This document shows, piece by piece, positions 27,124-36,745 of a DNA stretch of 64,000 bases (position 1 is the first letter of the stretch; the number at the start of each line of letters is the position of its first letter). Under the pieces are notes generated by a model. That model worked only from the letters and a program-made list of their open reading frames with translations. It was not told the DNA's origin and searched no databases. The stretch comes from Zunongwangia endophytica (GTDB lineage: Bacteria; Bacteroidota; Bacteroidia; Flavobacteriales; Flavobacteriaceae). Location of the stretch: NCBI RefSeq assembly GCF_030409505.1, contig NZ_JAUFPZ010000002.1, forward strand, positions 1,805,501-1,869,500, given 5' to 3'. A program made the position numbers and the translations under genes.

Positions 27124-29139
27124 TTAATAAGTGTTCCAAACGCTCATTCCTTCGTAATTTCTATTCCCCCAGGAGTAATAGGGAACAAACTGAACATCAA
27201 TGATTTCCTGAATATCATTTGACATAGGCGAGTATAAGCTATTATTCCATTCGTGTTTCTTGCAGTTTGCCTTTCCTTCAATAGCTATTATTTTTCGTCC
27301 ATTAATAAGTAATTCTTTTTCTGAAAATGGATCATTTAAATTTAAAGAAACGTTATTAACGCTATGGCATAAATTTTTATTTGACGTTTCAAGGCAGTAA
27401 ACAATAGGACCTCTTTTAATAGCTACTTGACCTTTTGTAGATTCGACTAATGGATTTGCTTCCATCTTTTCAATCGGCATGGGTAGATGTATATCTATTT
27501 GATCTCCATTTTTGAGAGTCTTATTTATCTTGAAGTAACTACCTGAAATAACATTACTATTTATTTTTTTTCCGTTAATTGCTATTTCTGCATTTCTACT
27601 CCAACCCGGAATTCTTAAATAAATTTCCTCTCCTTTGGGTAATTTTTCAATTATTAGTTCAATACTTCCATCCCACGGATAATCAGCTTCCTGTTTAATC
27701 CTTATTTCTTGTCCGCTGCTATTCCTAGTATTCAGATAGTTACTCCCATATAAATTCACATAAACTCCATCTTCCGCTAAATTGTAGGCGTAATTATTAA
27801 CTTCTGCAAGTGTTCGAGTTACGTTGGGAGGACAACAATTGGAAAGAGCAATATAGCCTTGTCTCTCGCTACCCCATCTTTGTTCAAAAGGGAGATCATT
27901 AGACACATTTAAGGGATTATTGTAGCAAAATTTTTGTCCTTCTAGGCTAATTCCAGAGAGCACACTGTTATATAATGCTAGTTCCATAATATCAGCATAT
28001 TTAGCATCTGCGGTTATCTGGAGCATTCTCCAGTTCCACAGTACATTTCCAATGTTTGCACATGTCTCATTGTGAGCCGTAGCGTTTGGCAATTGGTAGG
28101 GCCTGCCGTAAGCCTGATGTATTTTTTGAACTTCTCCTGGGTCGTAAACCGTTCCATCAGGAGAAACACCATCATATAAAGCACCGCAGGCCCCTGTAAT
28201 ATACATTTTCCGATAAACAACATCCTCCCAAATAGATTTCAGATTTTCTAAAAGTTTCTCTTCCCCTGTTTCAGCGTAAAGATCGGCTACACCTGCGTAT
28301 AAATAATTTGCTCTAACTGCATGCCCCATCGCTATCTTTTGCTCACGAAAGGGTATACGGTCTTGATTATCGTCTGTTCCATCATTTGTAGTACCTCTTA
28401 TATTAAGTAGATTATTTGCAAGCTCAAGGTATCGAGAATCTTTTGTCGCGCGGTACATCTCTACTACCCCCATATAATGTGAAGGACAAATAGCATTACG
28501 AGCCAATTCCGGAGAAGCTTTTTGATAGAAGTCGTAAAGATAGTCTGCTACGTCTTTAGCAATATTCAGAAAATTTGCTTTTCCAGTAGCCCGATAATGT
28601 ACACAAGCAGCAGTCATAAGATGCCCCATATTATATTTTTCAAAACCTAATTGCTGCTGAAGATATTCGTCTCCAAGCGTCCCCCATTTTTCTTCAATAA
28701 TCACAGGGGTATGTATATAGCCGTCTTCACGCTGGGCTTTAGCAATCATAGTAATTGCTTCATCCATCTCCTTATCCAAATCTTCATCTAGTGTGGTTGC
28801 ATACACTGCGGCCATTCCTTCAAAAACTTTATAAAAGTCACCATCATGAAACGATGGTCCATCATGTTTTCCTTTCATTAAGCCCGCTGCTATTTCAAAG
28901 TTACGATAGGCATGAGTAACCTCTTCATTATGATATAATTCCCACATATAGGGCAGCGTAAATTGAGTTTCCACATCAAACTGTTCTTTCCAGAAACCAT
29001 CAGTCCATTTTACGTCTGAAAGTCCAACGCTTTTCAATTTAGAATATGGACTATTTTTATTCCCTACCAAACCTTGTCCTTGCGCAAAACAAAATTCTAA
29101 AATCACTATTCCCAATGCTAATATATTCTTCTTTATCAT
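27124..29139 (-). CDS. GH127-type beta-L-arabinofuranosidase (DUF1680)
   Basis: Protein of 671 residues with a Sec signal (about 1-20). An (alpha/alpha)6 barrel (WKEQFDVETQFTLPYMWELY, KVFEGMAAVYATT, IAKAQREDGYIHTPV) is followed by beta-sandwich domains. The metal/cysteine site of GH127 is intact: HNETC (Glu about 358, Cys about 360) and SNCCPPN (Cys about 435-436), where one Cys is the nucleophile in characterised enzymes. GH127 enzymes release beta-L-arabinofuranose, and one RG-II member releases aceric acid; either is possible here. It is the last gene of the operon starting at 35389, with 5 bases between it and the PL1 gene upstream. Confidence 0.9.
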   Translation of the reverse strand: MIKKNILALGIVILEFCFAQGQGLVGNKNSPYSKLKSVGLSDVKWTDGFWKEQFDVETQFTLPYMWELYHNEEVTHAYRNFEIAAGLMKGKHDGPSFHDGDFYKVFEGMAAVYATTLDEDLDKEMDEAITMIAKAQREDGYIHTPVIIEEKWGTLGDEYLQQQLGFEKYNMGHLMTAACVHYRATGKANFLNIAKDVADYLYDFYQKASPELARNAICPSHYMGVVEMYRATKDSRYLELANNLLNIRGTTNDGTDDNQDRIPFREQKIAMGHAVRANYLYAGVADLYAETGEEKLLENLKSIWEDVVYRKMYITGACGALYDGVSPDGTVYDPGEVQKIHQAYGRPYQLPNATAHNETCANIGNVLWNWRMLQITADAKYADIMELALYNSVLSGISLEGQKFCYNNPLNVSNDLPFEQRWGSERQGYIALSNCCPPNVTRTLAEVNNYAYNLAEDGVYVNLYGSNYLNTRNSSGQEIRIKQEADYPWDGSIELIIEKLPKGEEIYLRIPGWSRNAEIAINGKKINSNVISGSYFKINKTLKNGDQIDIHLPMPIEKMEANPLVESTKGQVAIKRGPIVYCLETSNKNLCHSVNNVSLNLNDPFSEKELLINGRKIIAIEGKANCKKHEWNNSLYSPMSNDIQEIIDVQFVPYYSWGNRNYEGMSVWNTY

Positions 29140-29144
29140 CTTAA

Positions 29145-31613
29145 TTATTGAATATAAATATTGATCGTTCTATTCATAGTGTCTCCATGATCATCCTTAA
29201 CACTTACTACAATTTCCTTAAATCCATTTTCTCCACTTTCAAAGGAAAGCGTATCATTGTTTTCCAAAGTAGCACAATTACCAGAAATTGAATACTCTGG
29301 AGAATTAATAAAACCTTGGAACAAATTCTTAATTGGAATCTCTAGTTTTTCATTTGCTTGAAGTATATAATGCGGTTCTGCAAGCCAGTTTAGATAGTTT
29401 TCTAGCTCAGTATAACCATCACCATTTTCATCATTATTAGCATCAGAAAAATCACCTTGATTTGAATTAATATTTAAACCTTTTGCTTTTTCCCACCAAT
29501 TGGGAAGTCCATCATGATCTGTATCCCAATCGTCTCCTCGATGCTCCTCAGGATAATCTTCCCAACCTTCAGCGTCTTTTTCCGTATCTATCATACCGGC
29601 TATACCACTTTTACTACCTTTGTACTTATAAGTTCCTTCTATAGTTTCCTTTATGATTCTTTTGTCATGGTTATCTAATGGTAAATTGGATCCTACGTCA
29701 GAAACTACTAACTTATAAGCTAATTTTGCAGGTTGGGTTTCTACGAACGACGGAAAGAACGGTTCCTCTACAAAGGTTTCGTAATTCACTATTTCGTTAT
29801 TCGAAATTATTGATCTCCTACCTTCTTCCTGGTTTTTTAAATCAAAATGTCCAGGCATAATATTTCCCTTAAAAAATGCTTTTTGCGAGCCTAAACCTAC
29901 ACCCTCATGATCCATAGTTAAGGCGTAAAACAAGTCTGTGGCTTCACCTGGTTTGTAGTAATTATTTACAAAGTTTACTTCGTGCGCCCCGCCATCTGTG
30001 GTTCTGTGTCCCCAGTTGTAGACGACGTTATTCCTTATATCCAATCTTCCGGCATAATAGCCATCACCATCCAATCCACCACCTAAACTCCAATTTCGAC
30101 CATAATTATGGGCTAAAAGATTATGATGAAAACTACCAATATCACCACCTATAGTTGCTGCATAACCATGCATTTTGCCTTCTTCATATTTACCATGACC
30201 TGCTACATTTAAGGCTTCTGCAATCAAAGTTCGTTGTAGAGTGATATTATGTGCACCTCTTGAACTGAAAGATTCATCAATAGTCCAGCTTATAGAGCTA
30301 TGATCGATTATACTATGATTTGCTCCGGTTAGTCCCATACCATCATAAGTTCTTCCTGCCCCAATTCTTACCCTCAAAAATCTTGTGATTCCATCATTAC
30401 CAGTAAGTCCTATAGGTGCTCGAGATAATGTAATACCATTGCCTGGAGCTGTTTGTCCTGCAATTGTTACGTAGGGATCACTCACCACTAATCTGGATTT
30501 CAATTCGATATTACCCGAAACATTAAACACAATGGTTCTCGGTCCTTTCATTTCTTCTACTGCATAACGTAAACTTCCTTCTCCTTTATCCTTTAAATTT
30601 GAAACCTCCACGACTTTTCCTCCTCGCCCTCCAATTGCAAATCTTCCATATCCTTCTGCTCCGGGGAAAGCCAGCTGTGCAGGTTTAAAAGACCAGACTT
30701 CGCCCCGCGTAACATCCCCATTCTCATCAACTTCATCAACTCTCCAATAATACGTTTGCATTGAATAAAGATTTGATACCTCATAGCTTTTTTCCTTAAA
30801 GCTACCTTTAAATTCTTCTGACTCTTCAGTGGCATTTAATACTAGATTTTTATCTATTCCAAAAAATATTTTATGATTTTCTATACCTTCCGGAGAGTCC
30901 CATTCTAAAATAAGGTTATTTTCAACTACAACATGTTCATCAGCATTTTCTGGTTGTGGACTACGGGACTGATTCATCATATTCTGACCATCCAGTTCAA
31001 ACCCATTTAAAACAATAGTTTTATCAATAGCTTCAAAATCATCAGCTTCAAAACGAATAATGGTTGGTTTATTCTTTTCAACCTCAAATTTTAAATAAGC
31101 CATGGCTGAATTAACAGTGGCATCAGTTCGATTTGATGGCTCTACTGTTCTTACTTTTTTATCATTTACCACAATGTTGACAGGTGCAAAACTTCTTGAT
31201 TCGGGGCTGTCAAATGTGTTATGAAACGTAAGCAGAGAGTGAGTACCATTTTCCAAACCAGAAATTGTCATAGTCAATGAACCTGAAGAAATTAAGCCAT
31301 CACTAACTAACTGCGCATAATTAGGAGCTTGAATACCGGCTTTATACCAACTGGATCGAAAATTACCCTCAAGTATAATAGTGGTTTTCCCAAAAGATCT
31401 ACTCAAACGTTTCCCTTCTCCAACAATCCAGGACTCGTATAGAGGATCATTAACTTCCTTTAGTCGTCTACCATCAAAATCAAGATCAACCTTTAACGTT
31501 TTAAAAGCTTCATCTCGTTCTGTATTTTGCTGTGCCTTGCAGGCGAGATTTAAAGTAACCAATACTATGAAAGTAAGCTTAAAAGTTAACCTTATATATT
31601 TTTTTACATTCAT
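29145..31613 (-). CDS. Multidomain PL1-family pectate lyase lipoprotein
   Basis: Protein of 822 residues with a lipobox (TLNLAC, Cys about 25). Order of regions: a malectin-like sandwich (about 35-210, SLTMTISGLENGTHSLLTFH), a fibronectin-III-like domain (about 225-310, YYWRVDEVDENGDV), a PL1 beta-helix (about 312-640; LAFPGAEGYGRFAIGGRGGK, YVTIAGQTAPGNGI, SIIDHSSISWTIDESFS), Asp-rich calcium repeats (DTDHDGLPNWWEKAKG, DENGDGYTELENY) and a C-terminal Ig-like domain. It is longer and more divergent than the other three PL1s, and the extra domains suggest surface display and binding of polymer. Its start overlaps the DUF5703 stop by 4 bases. Confidence 0.85.
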   Translation of the reverse strand: MNVKKYIRLTFKLTFIVLVTLNLACKAQQNTERDEAFKTLKVDLDFDGRRLKEVNDPLYESWIVGEGKRLSRSFGKTTIILEGNFRSSWYKAGIQAPNYAQLVSDGLISSGSLTMTISGLENGTHSLLTFHNTFDSPESRSFAPVNIVVNDKKVRTVEPSNRTDATVNSAMAYLKFEVEKNKPTIIRFEADDFEAIDKTIVLNGFELDGQNMMNQSRSPQPENADEHVVVENNLILEWDSPEGIENHKIFFGIDKNLVLNATEESEEFKGSFKEKSYEVSNLYSMQTYYWRVDEVDENGDVTRGEVWSFKPAQLAFPGAEGYGRFAIGGRGGKVVEVSNLKDKGEGSLRYAVEEMKGPRTIVFNVSGNIELKSRLVVSDPYVTIAGQTAPGNGITLSRAPIGLTGNDGITRFLRVRIGAGRTYDGMGLTGANHSIIDHSSISWTIDESFSSRGAHNITLQRTLIAEALNVAGHGKYEEGKMHGYAATIGGDIGSFHHNLLAHNYGRNWSLGGGLDGDGYYAGRLDIRNNVVYNWGHRTTDGGAHEVNFVNNYYKPGEATDLFYALTMDHEGVGLGSQKAFFKGNIMPGHFDLKNQEEGRRSIISNNEIVNYETFVEEPFFPSFVETQPAKLAYKLVVSDVGSNLPLDNHDKRIIKETIEGTYKYKGSKSGIAGMIDTEKDAEGWEDYPEEHRGDDWDTDHDGLPNWWEKAKGLNINSNQGDFSDANNDENGDGYTELENYLNWLAEPHYILQANEKLEIPIKNLFQGFINSPEYSISGNCATLENNDTLSFESGENGFKEIVVSVKDDHGDTMNRTINIYIQ

Positions 31614-33952
31614 TGCTGTACATTTAGATTCTGTTTTTCTTCTGCTGAAAAACTATATAAATTAATAATATCTTTTCTCTTGTCTACAGGGCTTACTGCT
31701 ATTATTTCTGAAACTCCATTTTCTACTTTAGCTTCTATAATTACATTACCAACAGCATGCAATTTAAAATGAACATTCCATTCTTGCGGCCAGGAAGGAA
31801 ACAGTAGAATCTTATTACCGGCGGTTTGTAGTAGCATTTCCTGAAGTCCAATCATACCTGATCCTCCCCAATTATGATCTGGAACCCAGTCAAATCCAGG
31901 ACCCCAAAATGCTGGAAATTTCCTACCGGAATTGGCCAATTTTAGCTTCGTATATTTAGCAGCTTCAGCAGTAAATCCCAATCTGGCTGCAAAAATATTG
32001 TCCTGTTTCCACCCAATATGACTTCTAAAATTTTGTACATCAGGATCAAGTTTAAAGGTGTTCTTTGCAATTCCTAGATCAGGCTTACCTAATCCGTAAA
32101 TTCCCCAAGGAAATACTGGGTATAATTGAGGAACTTCGGTATTATTTATTCGCTCCCAATTCTCAGCTGGTGCAATTACTTTTTGATTATTTATTTGTCG
32201 AAAACTAATAGGCGGTATTCTTTCTTTAAATTCCGACAAATATTTCTTTTGATTTTCTAATAGATATTCTTCTGGTAGACTTAATAACTTTTTTGTTATA
32301 ACCTGTAAAGCAGCAATAGTAGAATTTGCATTATAAGCCATTTTGTAAGTCTCGGCAGCCGATCCCGGATACAACACAAGTTTACCTTGAGCATCGAGTT
32401 TTTTACTTCCTCGCTGTCCGGCAAGATACTGATAATGATTGTCGAAAAATTTTAAACTGCTCATTACCAAAGGCAGATATTCAGATATATCCTTTTTAAT
32501 GTAGTAATGCTGATCCAACATCATCAGACAGAATTCTAAAATCGTATCCCATTGGTGCTCTAACCAAGCATTATATTGCAATCCTTGATCATAATCTTTA
32601 GGCCTATCCCATCCATATTCAGAGGGATTAGGTAAACCATAATTCTCTATTTGTTCGGTAAATGATGCTCCTCCATGACCCCAATAAACTTCAGATCGCA
32701 GTTCGGCGTTTTTCATCATTCGCTGATAAAATTTAAGTTGAGAAGGCATCATATCAAAATCACCACTTTTTAGCATAGGAAAGTAAACTAAACGCTGATT
32801 TTGTGCTGTCATGGTACCTCCTCCCCAATTTCTAAAATCTGGTGTAAAAGTATAAGTTGAATCTATATAAACTGGATCGTAAGTAAAAAGCCCGCCATTA
32901 AATTTAGTTGGATATTCACCATAGGCATTACAACCTAGCATATACCGAAAAAGTTGATAATTTTGTCCAATTTGATAAACTGAATCTTTTACTGCAGAAT
33001 TTTTCTTCTGAACATATATAAAACTACGATCCCAAAACGCGTTCCACCATTTTATAGACTTAGAATGTGCAGTTTCTACATTACCTTTATACTCTTTTAT
33101 TGCTTCAGATAAATCTTCTTTCCAATGATCTATATTTTGTATTTGATCTGTATAAAGTTGAACTTGAAGCTTCTGATTTTTTAAAGCTTTTCTACTCTCT
33201 AAACTATAGCCTTTAAAATTAGTATTTTGGTATTTTCCATAATAAACCCCTGATGGTTTAAAATTTTCTCCATGCAGAAAACCTCCGAATGTGAGATTTT
33301 TTAAAGGGTTCATCATCTTATTTTTAACAGCTTCCATTCCTTGTTGCTTCACCGCAACATCAAACACCGTAGAATCACGGTTACGATGATAAAATTGAAT
33401 ACCATCGTTATTAAAGTTTATAGAATCGGCATAAGTCAAAATGGTATCTTGAGGTGCCCACTTATAAGAATTGGCATTATTTGCCTTTCCTTTTACTTCT
33501 TTATCTTCGTGACGCCAATTTTCGTAAGATGCTGTTACCTTAGTTCTTTCAGCACTTTCTACTTCTAGATGAATTACAGGATTATAAACATCTATCCAAA
33601 TTCTAATATTGGTGTCGCTATCACTAATCTCAATATAACCATCTCTAAGTTTTAACTCTTGTCTAAAACGTTCACTTTCTTTAAAAGGATTGGGTTCCAA
33701 TTCTAATTTTAATCGCCCGAGTTTTAAAAATGTATTGTGCTCATCAAAAGTTCCACTTCTTGAAAAATATGCGAATATACTGCCATTTTCAACCCATACA
33801 TTCATACCGATATCCCCACCTCCTACTGGCATAGATTCAGAACTATTGGTACTCTGGTTAGTCCATACAGGATTATAATCCCCTAAAGAAGGAATTTGCG
33901 CCTGTAGTATTGAACAGACAAAAAATAGTATTACAAATAATATATTTTTCAA
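31610..33952 (-). CDS. DUF5703 / GH95-like (alpha/alpha)6-barrel protein
   Basis: Secreted protein of 780 residues with a Sec signal (about 1-18). The N-terminal beta-domain begins YNPVWTNQSTNSSESMPVGG, GDIGMNVWVENGS, the DUF5703-type signature, which parallels the GH95 opening. The central region is an (alpha/alpha)6 barrel (NWGGGTMTAQNQRLVYFPML, YNAWLEHQWDTILEFCLMML) and the C-terminus has the HNWGGSGMIGLQEMLLQT and ILLFPSWPQEWNVHF pattern also seen in GH95/GH65-clan proteins. This points to an inverting glycoside hydrolase of unknown specificity. It lies between SASA esterase and PL1, so its substrate is presumably a decorated pectin fragment. No proven activity is known to me. Confidence 0.72.
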   Translation of the reverse strand: MKNILFVILFFVCSILQAQIPSLGDYNPVWTNQSTNSSESMPVGGGDIGMNVWVENGSIFAYFSRSGTFDEHNTFLKLGRLKLELEPNPFKESERFRQELKLRDGYIEISDSDTNIRIWIDVYNPVIHLEVESAERTKVTASYENWRHEDKEVKGKANNANSYKWAPQDTILTYADSINFNNDGIQFYHRNRDSTVFDVAVKQQGMEAVKNKMMNPLKNLTFGGFLHGENFKPSGVYYGKYQNTNFKGYSLESRKALKNQKLQVQLYTDQIQNIDHWKEDLSEAIKEYKGNVETAHSKSIKWWNAFWDRSFIYVQKKNSAVKDSVYQIGQNYQLFRYMLGCNAYGEYPTKFNGGLFTYDPVYIDSTYTFTPDFRNWGGGTMTAQNQRLVYFPMLKSGDFDMMPSQLKFYQRMMKNAELRSEVYWGHGGASFTEQIENYGLPNPSEYGWDRPKDYDQGLQYNAWLEHQWDTILEFCLMMLDQHYYIKKDISEYLPLVMSSLKFFDNHYQYLAGQRGSKKLDAQGKLVLYPGSAAETYKMAYNANSTIAALQVITKKLLSLPEEYLLENQKKYLSEFKERIPPISFRQINNQKVIAPAENWERINNTEVPQLYPVFPWGIYGLGKPDLGIAKNTFKLDPDVQNFRSHIGWKQDNIFAARLGFTAEAAKYTKLKLANSGRKFPAFWGPGFDWVPDHNWGGSGMIGLQEMLLQTAGNKILLFPSWPQEWNVHFKLHAVGNVIIEAKVENGVSEIIAVSPVDKRKDIINLYSFSAEEKQNLNVQQ

Positions 33953-33961
33953 ATTTAAATT

Positions 33962-35389
33962 TTACCAGTCATCAGTTCTAAACGAAGAAATTGGTAACCC
34001 ACCGTTACTCCATAGTTGAGCTTCTACAAAGTCATCAAATAAATATCGTACTGCTATTGGATTTTTAACTTCTGAAGAAGTAAGTACAACCGATTTTCTT
34101 CTTACTTCTGCCTTAGCTTTATGAAATTCTCTATCCTCACCAGCAAGCTCAAAACCAGTAACTTTTTGACCATGGGAAGTAATTCCGTTAGGAACCTTAT
34201 TAAAAGAAACAATTATGCTATTCTCCTTGACTTCTATCGCATTTAGTTCGGGGCTTTCAAATTCAAAGCCTTCTAAACCATAGGTTTTAGCTAAAGCTAG
34301 ATATGCCAATCTTTGACCGCCTTTTCTCTTCTGAGCAGGATGGATATTGTCTTTCTCACCCACATCTGTCAAAATTGCAATACCTGAATTTGTGATCTCT
34401 TTAGAAGCCTTTAATTGAGCTTCCCTTAGATACGCTGAATTATATTTTTCTACAATTGTATCAGGAGTAAATACACTATAATCAAATGGTGCAATTTGTG
34501 CGAAATAGAATGGAAATTCGTCCTGACCCCATTCTTCTCTCCAAGCATTCACCATTTTTTTAAATAGGTGCTTGTATTGAAATGGACGATCGTAATTCGA
34601 TTCTCCCTGATACCAAATTGTTCCTTTTATTCCATAATTTATAACGGGCGCAAGCATGCCATTGTATAACGCGGTAGCAGTTCTATTGGGTTCGCCAATA
34701 TCTTCCACCTCTTTCGGAATCGATATACTATCAAAATCTTCAAGCATTTTCTTACTCATCCATGCTTCTACATTCGATCCTCCGTAAGAGACATGAATTA
34801 GTCCTACAGGAATATCAAGAACATCATTAAGCAGAGAACCAAAATACCAGGCGGTAGCACTAAAGTTTCCTACATATTTGGGTGATGCTTCCTGCCAGTT
34901 ACCCTCAAAATCATGTTTTGGCTGAATTTTAGAATCTCTAGGGATGGTAATCAGTCTTATCTTACTATTCTTTGAACTAATAATTTCTTCATTACCACCT
35001 TCCACCGGCTGCCCGGGAAAGCCTTTTAACGGCATTTCCATATTAGATTGTCCAGAACATAACCATACTTCACCAATCATAACATTTTGAAGAGTTTTGC
35101 TATCATTTCCGTTGCTGACATTTATGGTATATGGTCCTCCTGCTTTTGGCGTAGTTATCTTTAACTTCCATTTCCCTTGTTTATCACTTTTTACAGAATA
35201 GGATTTATCACTCCAAGAAGTTTGAACTTCATATTCCGAGCTATTTTTGCCCCAACCCCATATCGGCACCTCAGTTTCCTGTTGAAGAATCATATTATCA
35301 GAAAATAGCGCCGGTAGTTTAAGTTGGGCATTTGCTTGGATCGAAAGAAGAATAAATGTACTTAAAAGTATATATCGAAATAAATTCAT
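33962..35389 (-). CDS. SASA-family carbohydrate O-acetylesterase
   Basis: Protein of 475 residues with a Sec signal (about 1-22). Sialate-O-acetylesterase (SASA/DUF303) signature: LPALFSDNMILQQ, GEVWLCSGQSNMEMP with the catalytic Ser near 115, IWYQGESNYDRP, and DNIHPAQKRKGGQRLA with the Asp-x-x-His pair. Despite the family name, members in pectin loci take acetyl groups off pectin or side-chain sugars, and I assume that here. It is the first gene of its operon, about 50 bases after a copy of the conserved promoter element. Confidence 0.9.
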   Translation of the reverse strand: MNLFRYILLSTFILLSIQANAQLKLPALFSDNMILQQETEVPIWGWGKNSSEYEVQTSWSDKSYSVKSDKQGKWKLKITTPKAGGPYTINVSNGNDSKTLQNVMIGEVWLCSGQSNMEMPLKGFPGQPVEGGNEEIISSKNSKIRLITIPRDSKIQPKHDFEGNWQEASPKYVGNFSATAWYFGSLLNDVLDIPVGLIHVSYGGSNVEAWMSKKMLEDFDSISIPKEVEDIGEPNRTATALYNGMLAPVINYGIKGTIWYQGESNYDRPFQYKHLFKKMVNAWREEWGQDEFPFYFAQIAPFDYSVFTPDTIVEKYNSAYLREAQLKASKEITNSGIAILTDVGEKDNIHPAQKRKGGQRLAYLALAKTYGLEGFEFESPELNAIEVKENSIIVSFNKVPNGITSHGQKVTGFELAGEDREFHKAKAEVRRKSVVLTSSEVKNPIAVRYLFDDFVEAQLWSNGGLPISSFRTDDW

Positions 35390-35410
35390 TATGTTGATGA
35401 CTAATATTTC

Positions 35411-35455
35411 CTAAATTTAAGAAATAGAGGATCTAAACCATCCTGCACCTACTTG
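35411..35455 (-). promoter_or_regulatory. Conserved locus promoter module, copy D (SASA operon)
   Basis: Minus-strand CAAGTAGGTGCAGGATG (35455-35439), followed by a -7-like TAAATTTAG at 35419-35411, one base closer than in copy E. The element sits between the stop of the permease gene (35470) and the esterase start (35389). The leader is very short, about 15-20 nt. Confidence 0.65.
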
Positions 35456-35469
35456 TCACGATAGCTTTT

Positions 35470-36744
35470 TCAATCTGCTGAATGTTTTCTTTTCCTCCAG
35501 TGATTTGCGAGTAGTGAACCTGAAATATTCATCCAGGGACTAAATACTGCGGCAGCGAGACCAAGAGTAGCTAATTTTCCCATAACACCCGCAAGTCCGG
35601 AAGCCATACCTCCGTTTTGCATCCCTACTTCAAGTGCTACTGTTCGGCAGGAATCCTTATCCATTCCTAATAACCTGCTTAGACCATAGCCTAAAATGTA
35701 ACCTAAAGAATTGTGTAATATAGAGGCAAATAATAAAAATAAGCCTATTGCAAGTAAGTTGTCCCTGCTGGCAGCCGTAGTTACTGTTGTAAAATAAATA
35801 ATACCAGACATTGAAATTAGAGGCATAAAGCTCTGAATATTAGGGATAATTTTAAAAAGACGGTAGTAAATATTCCCGAATAATATAGCGCCTAGAATAA
35901 AGTTAGATAACTCAATTGATTCCATTGTTTGAGTTGAAAAATACTGCGATAGGTATTGCCAAAAACCAAAAATCATTGCAATTAACCATATGATTGACAT
36001 AATGGAAATACTATTGACAACATTTCTAAAATAACCATAATCTTTTCGTAATCCATCAAAGATAAGTGCTGCACCTATAGGTACAATTACGATTTTTATT
36101 ATTTGAAAACACATGTCCAGGAAGTTTATCTCAACATAGGTACCAGCAAGCATTTTCATCAAAAAAGGTGTCATAAAGGGTGCGACCAATGTAGCCATAG
36201 CAGTAAGTGTAATTGATAAGGTAAGATTGGCTTTTGCAAGATATACCATTACATTCGAAGCCAAACCGCTAGAGCACGAACCTATGAGAATTACTCCTGC
36301 AGCAATTTCAGGTTCAAAAACAAAAACTTTAGTCAATAAATAACCAATTATGGGCATAATGGTAAATTGACAAATAAGTCCTATCAGAACGCCCTTTCCC
36401 ATCGTTCGTAAACCTGAGAAGTCTTTAATGCTCATCTGCGTTCCCATTCCAAACATAACCAATTGCACAACGACCAAAATGAGCCAAGGATTTCGTAAAT
36501 CAAAGTCTCCCCAGCTTAAAAATGCGGTAGGGTACAACATTCCACATACAATAGCCGCCAGTATCCAAGCCGTATATTGATAGGTTTTTAATGTTTGTAA
36601 TGAGCCCAATCCTATAGCAGTAGCAATTGCTCCCAGAACGGCTAAAGGATGAATAAATTCAACTAATCCTAATACCCATACTACTAGAGTCAGGACAATA
36701 GCTGTTATTCCTATCCACAAGGCGTACCAGTAATTTTTTTTCAT
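35470..36744 (-). CDS. BASS-type (bile acid:sodium symporter family) permease
   Basis: Integral membrane protein of 424 residues with about ten hydrophobic segments. The SBF/BASS-fold motifs are visible: MFGMGTQMSIKDFSGL, GSCSSGLASNVMVYLAKANL (a crossover-helix type region) and ALEVGMQNGGMASGLA. BASS proteins take up organic anions with sodium. It is the last gene of the RuBisCO-like/DUF1537/racemase operon and starts one base after the racemase stop, so I infer it imports the sugar acid (or apiose-derived acid) that those enzymes use. 2-keto-3-deoxygluconate-like acids are another possibility. Confidence 0.8.
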   Translation of the reverse strand: MKKNYWYALWIGITAIVLTLVVWVLGLVEFIHPLAVLGAIATAIGLGSLQTLKTYQYTAWILAAIVCGMLYPTAFLSWGDFDLRNPWLILVVVQLVMFGMGTQMSIKDFSGLRTMGKGVLIGLICQFTIMPIIGYLLTKVFVFEPEIAAGVILIGSCSSGLASNVMVYLAKANLTLSITLTAMATLVAPFMTPFLMKMLAGTYVEINFLDMCFQIIKIVIVPIGAALIFDGLRKDYGYFRNVVNSISIMSIIWLIAMIFGFWQYLSQYFSTQTMESIELSNFILGAILFGNIYYRLFKIIPNIQSFMPLISMSGIIYFTTVTTAASRDNLLAIGLFLLFASILHNSLGYILGYGLSRLLGMDKDSCRTVALEVGMQNGGMASGLAGVMGKLATLGLAAAVFSPWMNISGSLLANHWRKRKHSAD

Positions 36745-36745
36745 A

